Below are positions 10,687-19,825 of a stretch of DNA of 64,000 bases, in pieces. The stretch comes from an uncultured Pelagibacteraceae bacterium. GTDB taxonomy: Bacteria; Pseudomonadota; Alphaproteobacteria; Pelagibacterales; Pelagibacteraceae. The notes under the pieces were generated by a model, which searched no databases, was not told the DNA's origin, and saw only the letters and a list, made by a program, of their open reading frames with translations. Position numbers and translations under genes: made by a program. The stretch is taken from NCBI GenBank assembly GCA_902592965.1, contig CACJGL010000005.1, positions 1 to 64,000 of the forward strand, written 5' to 3'. How positions within the stretch are numbered: the stretch's first letter is position 1; each line of letters starts with the position of its first letter.

Positions 10687-10705
10687 ACGAATCTTTTTGA
10701 TTCGT
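10687..10705. promoter_or_regulatory. Hairpin ACGAATC-TTTTT-GATTCGT in the 5' leader of the basic mini-ORF
   Basis: Perfect 7-bp inverted repeat with 5-nt loop, just upstream of the GGGAG/ATG of the minus-strand mini-ORF. Confidence 0.5.
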
Positions 10706-10850
10706 TTAATTACCTTTTTTTATTTTTTTTGAATAGTTATGTCAATTACATAATTTTTTGAAATTTTTTAATTTTTTTTTTAAAAAATAAAAAAAAATAA
10801 ATATTAATAAAAGTTAAGTAAAATAGGGATTATTAATCAGTTTTTTTTTA

Positions 10851-12560
10851 TTAATTATAAAGTTCCTCAAAACTATTTTTATATTTTTTTATAATTTTAT
10901 ATCTTTTTAACTTTAAAGTTGGTGTTAACATTCCATTTTCAATTGAAAATTTTTCTTTAATTATAAAAAACTTTTTAACATTTTCTATTTTTGAAAGATT
11001 TTTATTTAATTTATTAATCTGATCATTAATTATTTCTTTTTTAATGTTTAAAAAATCATCGTTTAAAACTAATAATGCAACTAAATAAGGTTTATTATCT
11101 CCATATACAATAGCTTGATCTATAAATTCTAAATTTACTAATTCATTTTCAATTTTTAGTGGAGAAATATTATCTCCTCCGGGAGTAATGAGAATATCTT
11201 TTTTCCTATCAGTAATTTTTAAAAAATTATTTTCAAATACCCCAATGTCACCTGTGTGAAGCCAACCATCTATTAAGACTTTTTCGGTTTCTTGTTTATT
11301 ATTCCAATAACCCAACATTACATTTTCACCTTTTACTAAAATTTCACCATCTTCGGCTATTTTTACTTTATTTCCCTTAAATGGTGGTCCAACAGTATCT
11401 ATTCTAATGTCATCTATTGGATTACAACTTACTACTGGAGAAGTTTCTGTTAATCCATAACCTTGAAGAGTTGGTAAACCAATCGCATTTAAAAAATATC
11501 CAACTTCTTTATCTAATGCACCTCCACCAGAGACAAATGTTTTAAGAGAGCCACCAAATTGTGATTTTATTTTTTTTCTAACTAATTTTTCTAGAATGCT
11601 ATCTTGTATTTTTTCAAAAAAAGTTAAATTTTCTTTTTTTATTTTTTTTAGACCTAATTCTAACATTTTAAAAATTAAGTTTTTTTTCAATCCTGTGGCT
11701 TTTTTAAAACTTGCATTAATTTTTTGATAAAGATTTTGATAAAATCTTGGTACGGCCGTCATTATTTCTGGAGAACAATCACTCATATTCTTTACTAGTT
11801 TATCAATGCTTTCTGCATAAAAAATTCTAGCAGCTACAGTGATTTGTACAAATTGAACAGTGTGCTCGTAAGAGTGTGAAAGCGGAAGCCAAGTAAGGAA
11901 CCTGGGCTGTTCATTAGTTAATAATGGTTTTAGGATATCTATTGCTCCCTCACAATTATTTAAGATACCTCCATGACTTAAAATCACTCCTTTAGGATTT
12001 CCTTGCGTACCTGAAGTATAAATTATACAAGACGGATCTTTTCTTGAGGCTAGAGATTTATGAATTGGTAAATTTTTTTTAATATTGTTTTGGATTAAAT
12101 CTTCTAAATTAATATAGTCAATTTCTACATTTTGTAATTTTTCGAAAGAAAATATTTTTTTTATAAAATTTTTGTCCTTAATAATATTTTTTAATTTATT
12201 AAATTGTTCAATGTTTGAAACAAAAATTATACTTGGGGTACAGTCATTAAGAATATAATCATAGTCATTTTCTGCATAAGTAGTGTATGCTGGAACAGTT
12301 ATTCCATCTGATAGCATAATAGACAAGTCTGCAATAAACCATTCAGGTCTATTTTCAGAAATTAATAGACATCTATCTCCTTTTGATATTACTTTTCTTA
12401 ATTCATTGGAAACTAAATTAATAAAATCATAGGTTTCTTGCCAAGAGTAATTTTTTCTTTTTTCACCTAAAGTTGATAATAAAATTTTATTTTTATCAAT
12501 TTGTTTATTAAATTGATCAAAAAATAATTCAGTTAAATTATTAATTTGTTTTAAGTTCAT
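10851..12560 (-). CDS. Long-chain acyl-CoA synthetase / AMP-dependent ligase
   Basis: IYTSGTQGNPKGVILSHGG, GYGLTETSPVVS, WLHTGDIG; start corrected from track (TTG 12578 lies inside the tRNA) to ATG 12560. Confidence 0.85.
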   Translation of the reverse strand: MNLKQINNLTELFFDQFNKQIDKNKILLSTLGEKRKNYSWQETYDFINLVSNELRKVISKGDRCLLISENRPEWFIADLSIMLSDGITVPAYTTYAENDYDYILNDCTPSIIFVSNIEQFNKLKNIIKDKNFIKKIFSFEKLQNVEIDYINLEDLIQNNIKKNLPIHKSLASRKDPSCIIYTSGTQGNPKGVILSHGGILNNCEGAIDILKPLLTNEQPRFLTWLPLSHSYEHTVQFVQITVAARIFYAESIDKLVKNMSDCSPEIMTAVPRFYQNLYQKINASFKKATGLKKNLIFKMLELGLKKIKKENLTFFEKIQDSILEKLVRKKIKSQFGGSLKTFVSGGGALDKEVGYFLNAIGLPTLQGYGLTETSPVVSCNPIDDIRIDTVGPPFKGNKVKIAEDGEILVKGENVMLGYWNNKQETEKVLIDGWLHTGDIGVFENNFLKITDRKKDILITPGGDNISPLKIENELVNLEFIDQAIVYGDNKPYLVALLVLNDDFLNIKKEIINDQINKLNKNLSKIENVKKFFIIKEKFSIENGMLTPTLKLKRYKIIKKYKNSFEELYN

Positions 12561-12568
12561 ATATTTTT

Positions 12569-12655
12569 TGGTGGGCAAAGAGAGAATCGAACTCTCACAG
12601 TATTGCTACTATTGGATTTTGAGTCCAACGCGTCTACCAGTTCCGCCATTCGCCC
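12569..12655 (-). tRNA. tRNA-Leu (CAA)
   Basis: Minus strand GGGCGAATGGCGGAACTGGTAGACGCGTTGGACTCAAAATCCAATAGTAGCAATACTGTGAGAGTTCGATTCTCTCTTTGCCCACCA; anticodon loop CTCAAAA, GTTCGATTC T arm, variable arm, encoded CCA. Confidence 0.95.
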
Positions 12656-12720
12656 ATTTATTTTTAGTTTCATAGAATATAAATAATAGTATTAAAACAC
12701 TATTTATATTAAAAGAAAAT

Positions 12721-13329
12721 ATGTTTAAGGAACTTTTTAATAAAACAATTAAACTTGCAGGACATAAAAATTCAAAAAAAATTTTAGGGTTTATATCTTT
12801 TATTGAGAGTTTCATATTTCCTATTCCACCAGATGTTCTTATTATTCCAATGACTATTGCCGACAGACAAAGATGGATGAAGATAGCAATTATTGCTACG
12901 ATAGGATCCGTCTTAGGTGCGTGTTTAGGATATTTCATAGGATATGTTTTTTTCAATGAAATTGGAATTAAGATTTTTGAGCTTTACGGTGTAGATAATA
13001 CTTCATTTTTAAAAGATAAAATTTCATCAGATGGAGGGATTTTTGCATGGGCGACTTTGCTTGCTATAGCGGGTTTTACACCCATCCCATTTAAATTGCT
13101 CACAATAACTAGTGGATTTGTTCAATTTAATATTGTTTATTTTATAATTGTCTCCTTACTAACAAGAGGATCTAGATTTTTTGTAATAGCTTTCTTGGTT
13201 GGAAATTTTGGTCCAGCTATTAAAACAATAATTGAAAGAAAATTGCTTAAAGTTTCAATAACAATCTCAATTGTATTGATAGTTTTTGCTTTTTTAATTT
13301 ATAAATTTTTACAAAACTTTATGAACTAA
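12721..13329 (+). CDS. YqaA/DedA-like (VTT domain) membrane protein
   Basis: SFIFPIPPDVLIIPM and AGFTPIPFKLLTITSG motifs. Confidence 0.8.
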   Translation: MFKELFNKTIKLAGHKNSKKILGFISFIESFIFPIPPDVLIIPMTIADRQRWMKIAIIATIGSVLGACLGYFIGYVFFNEIGIKIFELYGVDNTSFLKDKISSDGGIFAWATLLAIAGFTPIPFKLLTITSGFVQFNIVYFIIVSLLTRGSRFFVIAFLVGNFGPAIKTIIERKLLKVSITISIVLIVFAFLIYKFLQNFMN

Positions 13330-13330
13330 A

Positions 13331-13804
13331 ATGAATTTTATTTTAAAAAGAAAAAATATTTATTTATTTATTTTTATATACTCAATTATTGCTATATTAT
13401 CTGCGATCTATATTGAAAAAGTTCTTGGGTATCTACCGTGTAAATTATGTATTTATCAAAGAATTCCTTTTTTAGTAGCGATCTTCATTTGTTTTTTGGG
13501 ATATAATTATTTTAAATCTGATAGAATATTAATCGCTTTGATTGTTACTTTTGCATTAAGTACGTCTCTATCAGGTTATCATTTTGGTATAGAAAATGGC
13601 ATTTTTGATGAATATGCTGGTTGCACAAACTCAAATGTAGATATCATGAATAAAGAAAAAATAATCGAAAGTCTTGGAATGGTTAAAAATTGTAAAGATG
13701 TAGAGTTTACTATTTTAGGCATATCTTTATCAGGATTGAATTTTTTAACATCTTTACTAATTGTATTATTTTCGCTAAGAGCTCTTGTTTATGAAAAAGA
13801 CTAA
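13331..13804 (+). CDS. dsbB: Disulfide bond formation protein B
   Basis: 157 aa, 4 TM, YLPCKLCIYQRIPF CxxC motif. Confidence 0.85.
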   Translation: MNFILKRKNIYLFIFIYSIIAILSAIYIEKVLGYLPCKLCIYQRIPFLVAIFICFLGYNYFKSDRILIALIVTFALSTSLSGYHFGIENGIFDEYAGCTNSNVDIMNKEKIIESLGMVKNCKDVEFTILGISLSGLNFLTSLLIVLFSLRALVYEKD

Positions 13805-14324
13805 CAAGAAAAAATTAGAAGAATTTATTAGAGTTGATCACGCAGGTGAAAGAGGTGCAATTAAAATATATGAAGGTCAACTTTTAGCACTGAAAACATT
13901 TAAAAAGGATCCTGAACTATTAAAATTAGTAAAAGAAATGAGAGAACATGAGCAAGAACATAGTGATTTTTTTGAAAATGAAATCAGAGAAAGAAATATA
14001 AAACCAACTAAATTTTTACCACTATGGGATTTATTAGGGGTAGGTTTAGGTTTCGGCTCAACAATTTTAGGAAAAAAGGCAGCAATGCTATGTACAGCCT
14101 CTGTTGAGGAAGTAATTGATAAACATTACCAAAGTCAAATAGATCAATTACAAGATGATGAGAAAAAACTTAGAGAAAAAATTAAAAAATTTAGAGCAGA
14201 TGAATTGGAGCATAAAGATATTGCATATGAGCACGGTGCAACAAAAAAAGGATTATATTCAGTAATGGATAAAATTATTAAAACTGGCTCAAAAATTGCT
14301 ATAAATATCTCTGAAAAAATTTAA
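13791..14324 (+). CDS. Demethoxyubiquinone hydroxylase, COQ7 family
   Basis: FIRVDHAGERGAIKIYEGQ, EHEQEHSDFF, DELEHKDIAYEHGA di-iron motifs; start adjusted to ATG 13791. Confidence 0.9.
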   Translation: MKKTNKKKLEEFIRVDHAGERGAIKIYEGQLLALKTFKKDPELLKLVKEMREHEQEHSDFFENEIRERNIKPTKFLPLWDLLGVGLGFGSTILGKKAAMLCTASVEEVIDKHYQSQIDQLQDDEKKLREKIKKFRADELEHKDIAYEHGATKKGLYSVMDKIIKTGSKIAINISEKI

Positions 14325-14893
14325 CTAGGATCTAATTCTACATCCCAATATAAATAATCCATCCAACTGCTATGTAGAAAATTAGGAGGAAAATTCTTCC
14401 CATTTCTATGCAGATCTTCTGTTGTTGGTTGAAAAGGCCATTGATTTAACTTCATTCCAGAATTTTTTAGCAATCTACCACCTTTTTTTACATTACATGC
14501 TGAGCATGCAGTAACGACGTTTTCCCAATCAGTTTTTCCACCTTTTGATCTTGGAAGAAGATGGTCAAAAGTTAGTTCATCATTACTTCCACAATATTGA
14601 CAACTAAACTTATCTCGTAGAAAAACATTAAATCTTGTGAAATTTGGATTTGAACGAGGCTTTATAAAAGATTTTAATGCAATAACACTTGGTAACTGCA
14701 TAGAGAATGATGGGCTTCTTATCATTCTATCATAATGACTTACAATTGAGACTCTATCTAAAAATACAGATTTAATAGCGTCTTGCCATGACCATAATGA
14801 TAAAGGATAATAACTTAATGGTCTATAATCTGCGTTAAGAACTAGAGCCGGACATTTTTCAAGTGAAAGGTTTTCATTGATCATCAAAGTCAT
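14321..14893 (-). CDS. HNH endonuclease family protein
   Basis: CQYCGSNDELTFDHLLPRSKGGKTDWENVVTACSACNVKKGGR. Confidence 0.9.
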   Translation of the reverse strand: MTLMINENLSLEKCPALVLNADYRPLSYYPLSLWSWQDAIKSVFLDRVSIVSHYDRMIRSPSFSMQLPSVIALKSFIKPRSNPNFTRFNVFLRDKFSCQYCGSNDELTFDHLLPRSKGGKTDWENVVTACSACNVKKGGRLLKNSGMKLNQWPFQPTTEDLHRNGKNFPPNFLHSSWMDYLYWDVELDPS

Positions 14894-14951
14894 AACTGTT
14901 TAATATATTAAATATTATTATTAATCAATGTAACAAAAAAGTTAATTCTCT

Positions 14952-15608
14952 TTAAATATCAAAATTATCTTTGATAAATTTTAATGCATTACTTGAAGCC
15001 TCAACTGGTATATGATGGTCGCAGTCTTTGATCATTGAAGTTTCTATACTAATATTATTGCGTGTAAAAAAATCTTTTGCTTCCAATAAATTGTAGGGTG
15101 GAACTATTTCATCTTTTTCACCATGAATTAATAAAGTTTTTGTTTTAGAAATTAATCTTAAACTAAGATCCTCTTTATCAATAATCTTTCCAGAGAATCC
15201 AACAATGCAATTAAAGGGATCTTTCGAAGTTAAGCCCAAGTTAATTGACATCATGCAACCCTGACTAAATCCAGATAAACATATCTTTGAATTTTCCAAA
15301 TTATATTCTGCTTTAATTTCTTCAATATATTTTCTTAATTTATATTCAGCTTTTTTTACTTCATTTAAAATATAATTTTTATCATTTGTTTCTAAATCAA
15401 ACCATTGATAACCAATTGGATTAATTTTACATGGTTCGTGTCCATTCGGACATAAGAATACTGTATTGGTTAAAAACCTTTTCCAATTCAGAGTTAACAT
15501 GCTTATATCTTTTCCATCTCCACCATATCCATGAAGTAAAATTACTGCATTTTTGATGTTAGACCCATTTTCAGGTTTTATAATTGTTGATTCAAGGCAA
15601 AATGTCAT
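14952..15608 (-). CDS. Phospholipase/carboxylesterase-type alpha/beta hydrolase
   Basis: LHGYGGDGKD, LSGFSQGCMMS, HGEKDEIVPP. Confidence 0.85.
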   Translation of the reverse strand: MTFCLESTIIKPENGSNIKNAVILLHGYGGDGKDISMLTLNWKRFLTNTVFLCPNGHEPCKINPIGYQWFDLETNDKNYILNEVKKAEYKLRKYIEEIKAEYNLENSKICLSGFSQGCMMSINLGLTSKDPFNCIVGFSGKIIDKEDLSLRLISKTKTLLIHGEKDEIVPPYNLLEAKDFFTRNNISIETSMIKDCDHHIPVEASSNALKFIKDNFDI

Positions 15609-15657
15609 AGATAAGTAATTATGTTTTTTTATTTTAAAAAGAAACTAAAATCAAAGC

Positions 15658-15858
15658 ATGATTTCTGAAATATTTGTCAAAATTGCAGCGATTGTTTTGC
15701 TTGCAGCTGTAGCTGTAGTCTTAATACTTGGAATTAGAACTCTTTTTAAAGGAGACGGAGATAAAAAAACATCTAACAAATTAATGCAGCTTAGAGTTTT
15801 ACTACAATTTGTTGCTATAATTGTGCTTGTAGCATTAGCTTACTTTTATAAAAATTAA
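15658..15858 (+). CDS. HIG1-domain-like twin transmembrane protein
   Basis: 66 aa, two TM helices around a short loop with MQLRVLLQ. Confidence 0.75.
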   Translation: MISEIFVKIAAIVLLAAVAVVLILGIRTLFKGDGDKKTSNKLMQLRVLLQFVAIIVLVALAYFYKN

Positions 15859-16385
15859 TTTAATTCATTTAACCAATTTAAAAATTCATCACTGTTAAAA
15901 TCTATTGAGCCAACAATTCTTGCAAACTCATAACCATCTTTATCAATGAATAGTGTTGTGGGTATTCCTCTTAATTTTAAATTTTTTGCAATTCCAGCAC
16001 CATCACCAACAAAAACTTGTAATTCTTCTATGAGTAGTTCATCAAAAAACTTTTTAGATTTACTAATATTTTCTCCACCTATGTTTATTGGGATAATCTT
16101 TAATTTTTTTTCATCCTTAAGTTTTTGAAGATTACTTAAAGATGGCATTTCCTCTCTACAAGGCGCACACCATGTTGCCCAAAAATTCAGAATAATTAAT
16201 TCGGACTCAAAATCTTTCAAATTAACTTTATTTCCAGCCTCATTTAAAAAATCAAAAAACTTAATTTTTTGTTTTTTCTCATAAATTATTAGATTTTTTA
16301 TATTAGGCGATTCTATTGAATATGAATAACTAAGTGATATGAAGTAAAGTAATATTATTTTAATGGATATAAATATAAATTTCAT
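15855..16385 (-). CDS. TlpA-like thioredoxin family protein
   Basis: NFWATWCAPCREEMPSL; start adjusted to MKFIFISIK (ATG 16385), compatible with divergent argH. Confidence 0.85.
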   Translation of the reverse strand: MKFIFISIKIILLYFISLSYSYSIESPNIKNLIIYEKKQKIKFFDFLNEAGNKVNLKDFESELIILNFWATWCAPCREEMPSLSNLQKLKDEKKLKIIPINIGGENISKSKKFFDELLIEELQVFVGDGAGIAKNLKLRGIPTTLFIDKDGYEFARIVGSIDFNSDEFLNWLNELN

Positions 16386-16404
16386 AAATTTGTAATTGAA
16401 TAAC

Positions 16405-17793
16405 ATGAGTAAAAATAAAAACAATAAACCAATTTGGGGTACAAGAATTAAGAAGAATGCGTCAACTTTATTTAAAAAAGTTGGCGGTTCATTGCCAATA
16501 GATAAAAGACTATTTAAAGAAGATATCGAGGGATCAATTGCTCATGTCGAGATGCTTCACAAACAGAAAATTATAAATTTCAGGATAAAAAATAAAATAA
16601 TTTGGGGATTAAAAAGAATTAAAAATGAAATTGTAAAAAAGAAATTCAATTTTAATTATGATTTAGAGGATATTCATATGAATATAGAAAACAGATTATT
16701 TGAACTTATTGGTGATGATGCTGGATATGTTCATACTGCTAGATCTAGAAATGATCAGGTAATTACCGACCTTAAATTATGGTTAAAAGAAGAAACAAAA
16801 AAAATAATAATTTTATTAGATAATACAAATTCAAATATTCTAAATCTTGCACAAAAAAATATCAGAACAATTATGCCAGGATTTACACATTTAAAAAATG
16901 CACAACCACTATCTTTAGCACATTATCTACTAGCATATGTTGAAATGTTTAAGAGAGATAAGAAAAAATTTAAGAATAATTTAGAATTTTTAGATGAAAA
17001 TCCTTTAGGTGTGGGGGCTTTATCTGGCACCTCTTTTAAAATTGACAGAAATTACACCACAAAAAAACTTAAATTTAAAAAACCAACAAACAATTCTGTA
17101 GATACTGTATCTGATAGAGATTTTGTTTTAGACTTTTTGTATTCTTCTCTGGCTTGCTCTTTACACATTTCTAGAATTGCTGAAGAACTCATAATTTGGA
17201 ATTCTGATGCATTTAACTTGATAACTTTAAATGATAAATTAGTAACCGGTTCTTCTATAATGCCACAAAAAAAGAATCCTGATCCATTGGAATATTTGAG
17301 AGGTAAAACTGGAATATTTATTGGAAATATCAATTCTATGATTTCAATATTAAAGGGCTTACCCTTATCATATTTTAAAGATTTACAGGATGACAAAGAA
17401 ATTGTTTTTAAAACAAATGATCAATTAAAAATATCGCTATCACTATTGAAAGATGTATTAAAAAATTTAATAATAAATAAAAAAAGTATGCTATCCCTTG
17501 CGGAAAAAGGATTTACTACAGCTACAGATTTATCCGATTACATTGTAAGAGAACTTGGATATCCATTTAGAAAGGCATACATACAAACAGCAAAAATAAT
17601 TAATCTAGCTGAAAAAAAAAACAAAAAACTTCACGAACTAGAATTGAAAGAAATAAATCAAATTGAACCAAAACTTACATTAAATGTTTATAAAATACTA
17701 AATCTAGAAAATTCAATTAATTCAAAAAAATCTTATGGCGGAACTTCTTTTGAGAACGTTAAGAAAATGATAAAAAAAGCAAAAAATGAGTAA
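16405..17793 (+). CDS. argH: Argininosuccinate lyase
   Basis: TGSSIMPQKKNPDPLEYLRGKTG signature; ATG 16405 preferred over TTG 16396. Confidence 0.95.
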   Translation: MSKNKNNKPIWGTRIKKNASTLFKKVGGSLPIDKRLFKEDIEGSIAHVEMLHKQKIINFRIKNKIIWGLKRIKNEIVKKKFNFNYDLEDIHMNIENRLFELIGDDAGYVHTARSRNDQVITDLKLWLKEETKKIIILLDNTNSNILNLAQKNIRTIMPGFTHLKNAQPLSLAHYLLAYVEMFKRDKKKFKNNLEFLDENPLGVGALSGTSFKIDRNYTTKKLKFKKPTNNSVDTVSDRDFVLDFLYSSLACSLHISRIAEELIIWNSDAFNLITLNDKLVTGSSIMPQKKNPDPLEYLRGKTGIFIGNINSMISILKGLPLSYFKDLQDDKEIVFKTNDQLKISLSLLKDVLKNLIINKKSMLSLAEKGFTTATDLSDYIVRELGYPFRKAYIQTAKIINLAEKKNKKLHELELKEINQIEPKLTLNVYKILNLENSINSKKSYGGTSFENVKKMIKKAKNE

Positions 17794-17902
17794 AAAAATT
17801 TTAATTATTATACTTTGTTTATATTTTGTAGTTGCTTGTGGGCGTAAAGGAGATCCAGAGTATAAATCTGAATTAAGTAAGAATATTCAAAAAGTATTAT
17901 GA
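17786..17902 (+). CDS. 38-aa LptM/YifL-like small lipoprotein
   Basis: MSKKILIIILCLYFVVACGRKGDPEYKSELSKNIQKVL: signal peptide with VVAC lipobox followed by CGRKGDP; overlaps argH stop and lysA start; missing from ORF track. Confidence 0.75.
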   Translation: MSKKILIIILCLYFVVACGRKGDPEYKSELSKNIQKVL

Positions 17903-19113
17903 GATATATAAACAATAAATTTTTTATTGAAGGAAAAAATGTTGAGAGTCTGACAAAAAAATTTAATACACCTCTATACTGCTACTCTTATAAAAATTTA
18001 AGAGAAAATGTAGAGAATTTTAAAAAAGCTTTTGAGGAAATTAAACCTCTAATTTGTTTTTCTGTAAAATCTAATTCAAATATTTCACTATTAAAAGAAA
18101 TAAAAAAACTTGGCCTTGGGGCAGATGTAGTTTCAAAGGGTGAATTATATGCATCACTTAAAGCTGGTATTGATAAAAATAAGATAGTTTTCTCTGGAGT
18201 TGGTAAAACAAGAGATGAAATTGAGTACGCAATTAAGCAAAAAATATTATTAATAAATTCTGAGTCATTGAGTGAAGTTTTGGCGATTGAAGCGGCTGCA
18301 AAAAAACTAAATAAAGTTGTTGATATAGGACTAAGATTAAATCCAGATACAGATGCTGAAACATTGAAACAAATTTCAACTGGTAAAAGTGAAAATAAAT
18401 TTGGTGTAGATAAAAAGACTTTTGTAAAAATTATTAATTTGATGAAACAATCAAAATTTATAAATATTAAATGCTTAAGTGTTCATATCGGTAGTCAAAT
18501 CTTAAACCACAAACCCTACGAAAAAATGCTAAATGTTCTTGATAAACTTTTAAAAAATTTAGATTATAAATTTAAGATCATTGATTTAGGTGGTGGGATG
18601 GGGATAAACTATGATGATAAAAGGAAAAAACTTAATTATACAAAATATAAAAAATCAATAATTAAATTTAAAAATAAATACAATTGTAAAATAATTTTTG
18701 AACCTGGAAGATCTATAATTGGAAATGTTGGTATACTTGCATCTAAAGTAATTTATTTAAAAAATAACAAAACAAAAACATTTGTAATATTAGATGCGGC
18801 AATGAATGATTTGATAAGACCAGCTTTGTATAATGCAAAACATAGGATAATTCCATCCCTAAGAAATATGTCACGATCAAAGAAAATATTAGAATTTGTA
18901 GGCCCAGTATGTGAAACAACTGATAAATTTTTAACAGAAAGGAAATTTCAGAATATAAAAGAAAATGATATTATGATTATTTGCGATACAGGTGCCTATG
19001 GTTATTCATTATCATCTAATTATAATCTTAGATTAAGGCCTGCTGAAATTTTGATTAAAGGAAATAAAGTACAGATTATAAGAAAAAGACAAAAAATAAC
19101 AGATATTATCTGA
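17899..19113 (+). CDS. lysA: Diaminopimelate decarboxylase
   Basis: SVKSNSN PLP-lysine region, SVHIGSQI, EPGRSI, GPVCETTD. Confidence 0.95.
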   Translation: MRYINNKFFIEGKNVESLTKKFNTPLYCYSYKNLRENVENFKKAFEEIKPLICFSVKSNSNISLLKEIKKLGLGADVVSKGELYASLKAGIDKNKIVFSGVGKTRDEIEYAIKQKILLINSESLSEVLAIEAAAKKLNKVVDIGLRLNPDTDAETLKQISTGKSENKFGVDKKTFVKIINLMKQSKFINIKCLSVHIGSQILNHKPYEKMLNVLDKLLKNLDYKFKIIDLGGGMGINYDDKRKKLNYTKYKKSIIKFKNKYNCKIIFEPGRSIIGNVGILASKVIYLKNNKTKTFVILDAAMNDLIRPALYNAKHRIIPSLRNMSRSKKILEFVGPVCETTDKFLTERKFQNIKENDIMIICDTGAYGYSLSSNYNLRLRPAEILIKGNKVQIIRKRQKITDII

Positions 19114-19126
19114 CTTAAAACTTATA

Positions 19127-19825
19127 ATGAGAAATATCCTCTTTAAAAGTATATTTTTTTCTGGATTAATTTTAATATGTATTATTTTTCTTCCATCTTT
19201 ATTACTACCAAAGAAAATCACTCTTTTTGGAGGTAAACTTTTTGGATACTGGTCCTCATTCTGTTTAAAAATTTTTTACTCAACCAGCATAGTAATAAAA
19301 GGTCAAGAAAACATAATTAATAATGAAAATTTCTTTATCGCATGCTCTCATCAATCGATGTTTGAAACTTTTTTTTTACAAACAATATTTAATTCACCAA
19401 TTTTTATTCTTAAAAAAGAACTATTAAATATTCCGATATTTGGTTGGTATTTAAGAAAGATAGATTCTATTTCTGTGAATAGAAATAAAGTTTCTAAAGA
19501 AAACCTTAATTTTACTGAAAAAATTAAAGAAGTTATGGAAAAAACAAAAAGACCTGTAATAATTTTTCCACAAGCTACTCGAGTTCTACCAGATGAAATT
19601 ATTCCTTTTAAAAAGGGAGTTGGAAGAATTTACAGAGAATTAAATGTAAAATGTCAACCTGTTGCTATTGACTCTGGAAGAGTATGGCCAAAATCTGGGA
19701 AGATGAAGCCCAATAAAACGATTACTATTTCTATTTTAAAACCAATTAATACAGGCATCGAAGAAACAGAATTTGTAAAATTATTACAAAAAGAAATTTA
19801 TTCCGAGCTCGGTCTTGCTAACTAA
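19127..19825 (+). CDS. 1-acyl-sn-glycerol-3-phosphate acyltransferase (PlsC-like)
   Basis: ACSHQSMFET (variant HX4D-like), IIFPQATR. Confidence 0.85.
   Translation: MRNILFKSIFFSGLILICIIFLPSLLLPKKITLFGGKLFGYWSSFCLKIFYSTSIVIKGQENIINNENFFIACSHQSMFETFFLQTIFNSPIFILKKELLNIPIFGWYLRKIDSISVNRNKVSKENLNFTEKIKEVMEKTKRPVIIFPQATRVLPDEIIPFKKGVGRIYRELNVKCQPVAIDSGRVWPKSGKMKPNKTITISILKPINTGIEETEFVKLLQKEIYSELGLAN

Noticed and set aside
12609-12956. ORF 115 aa on the minus strand
   Set aside because: Runs antisense through the VTT-domain gene and into the tRNA-Leu; no recognisable domain.
14321-14893. HNH endonuclease as a defence system
   Set aside because: Stand-alone, convergent with a COQ7-like gene, no partner genes; resembles widespread chromosomal HNH proteins.
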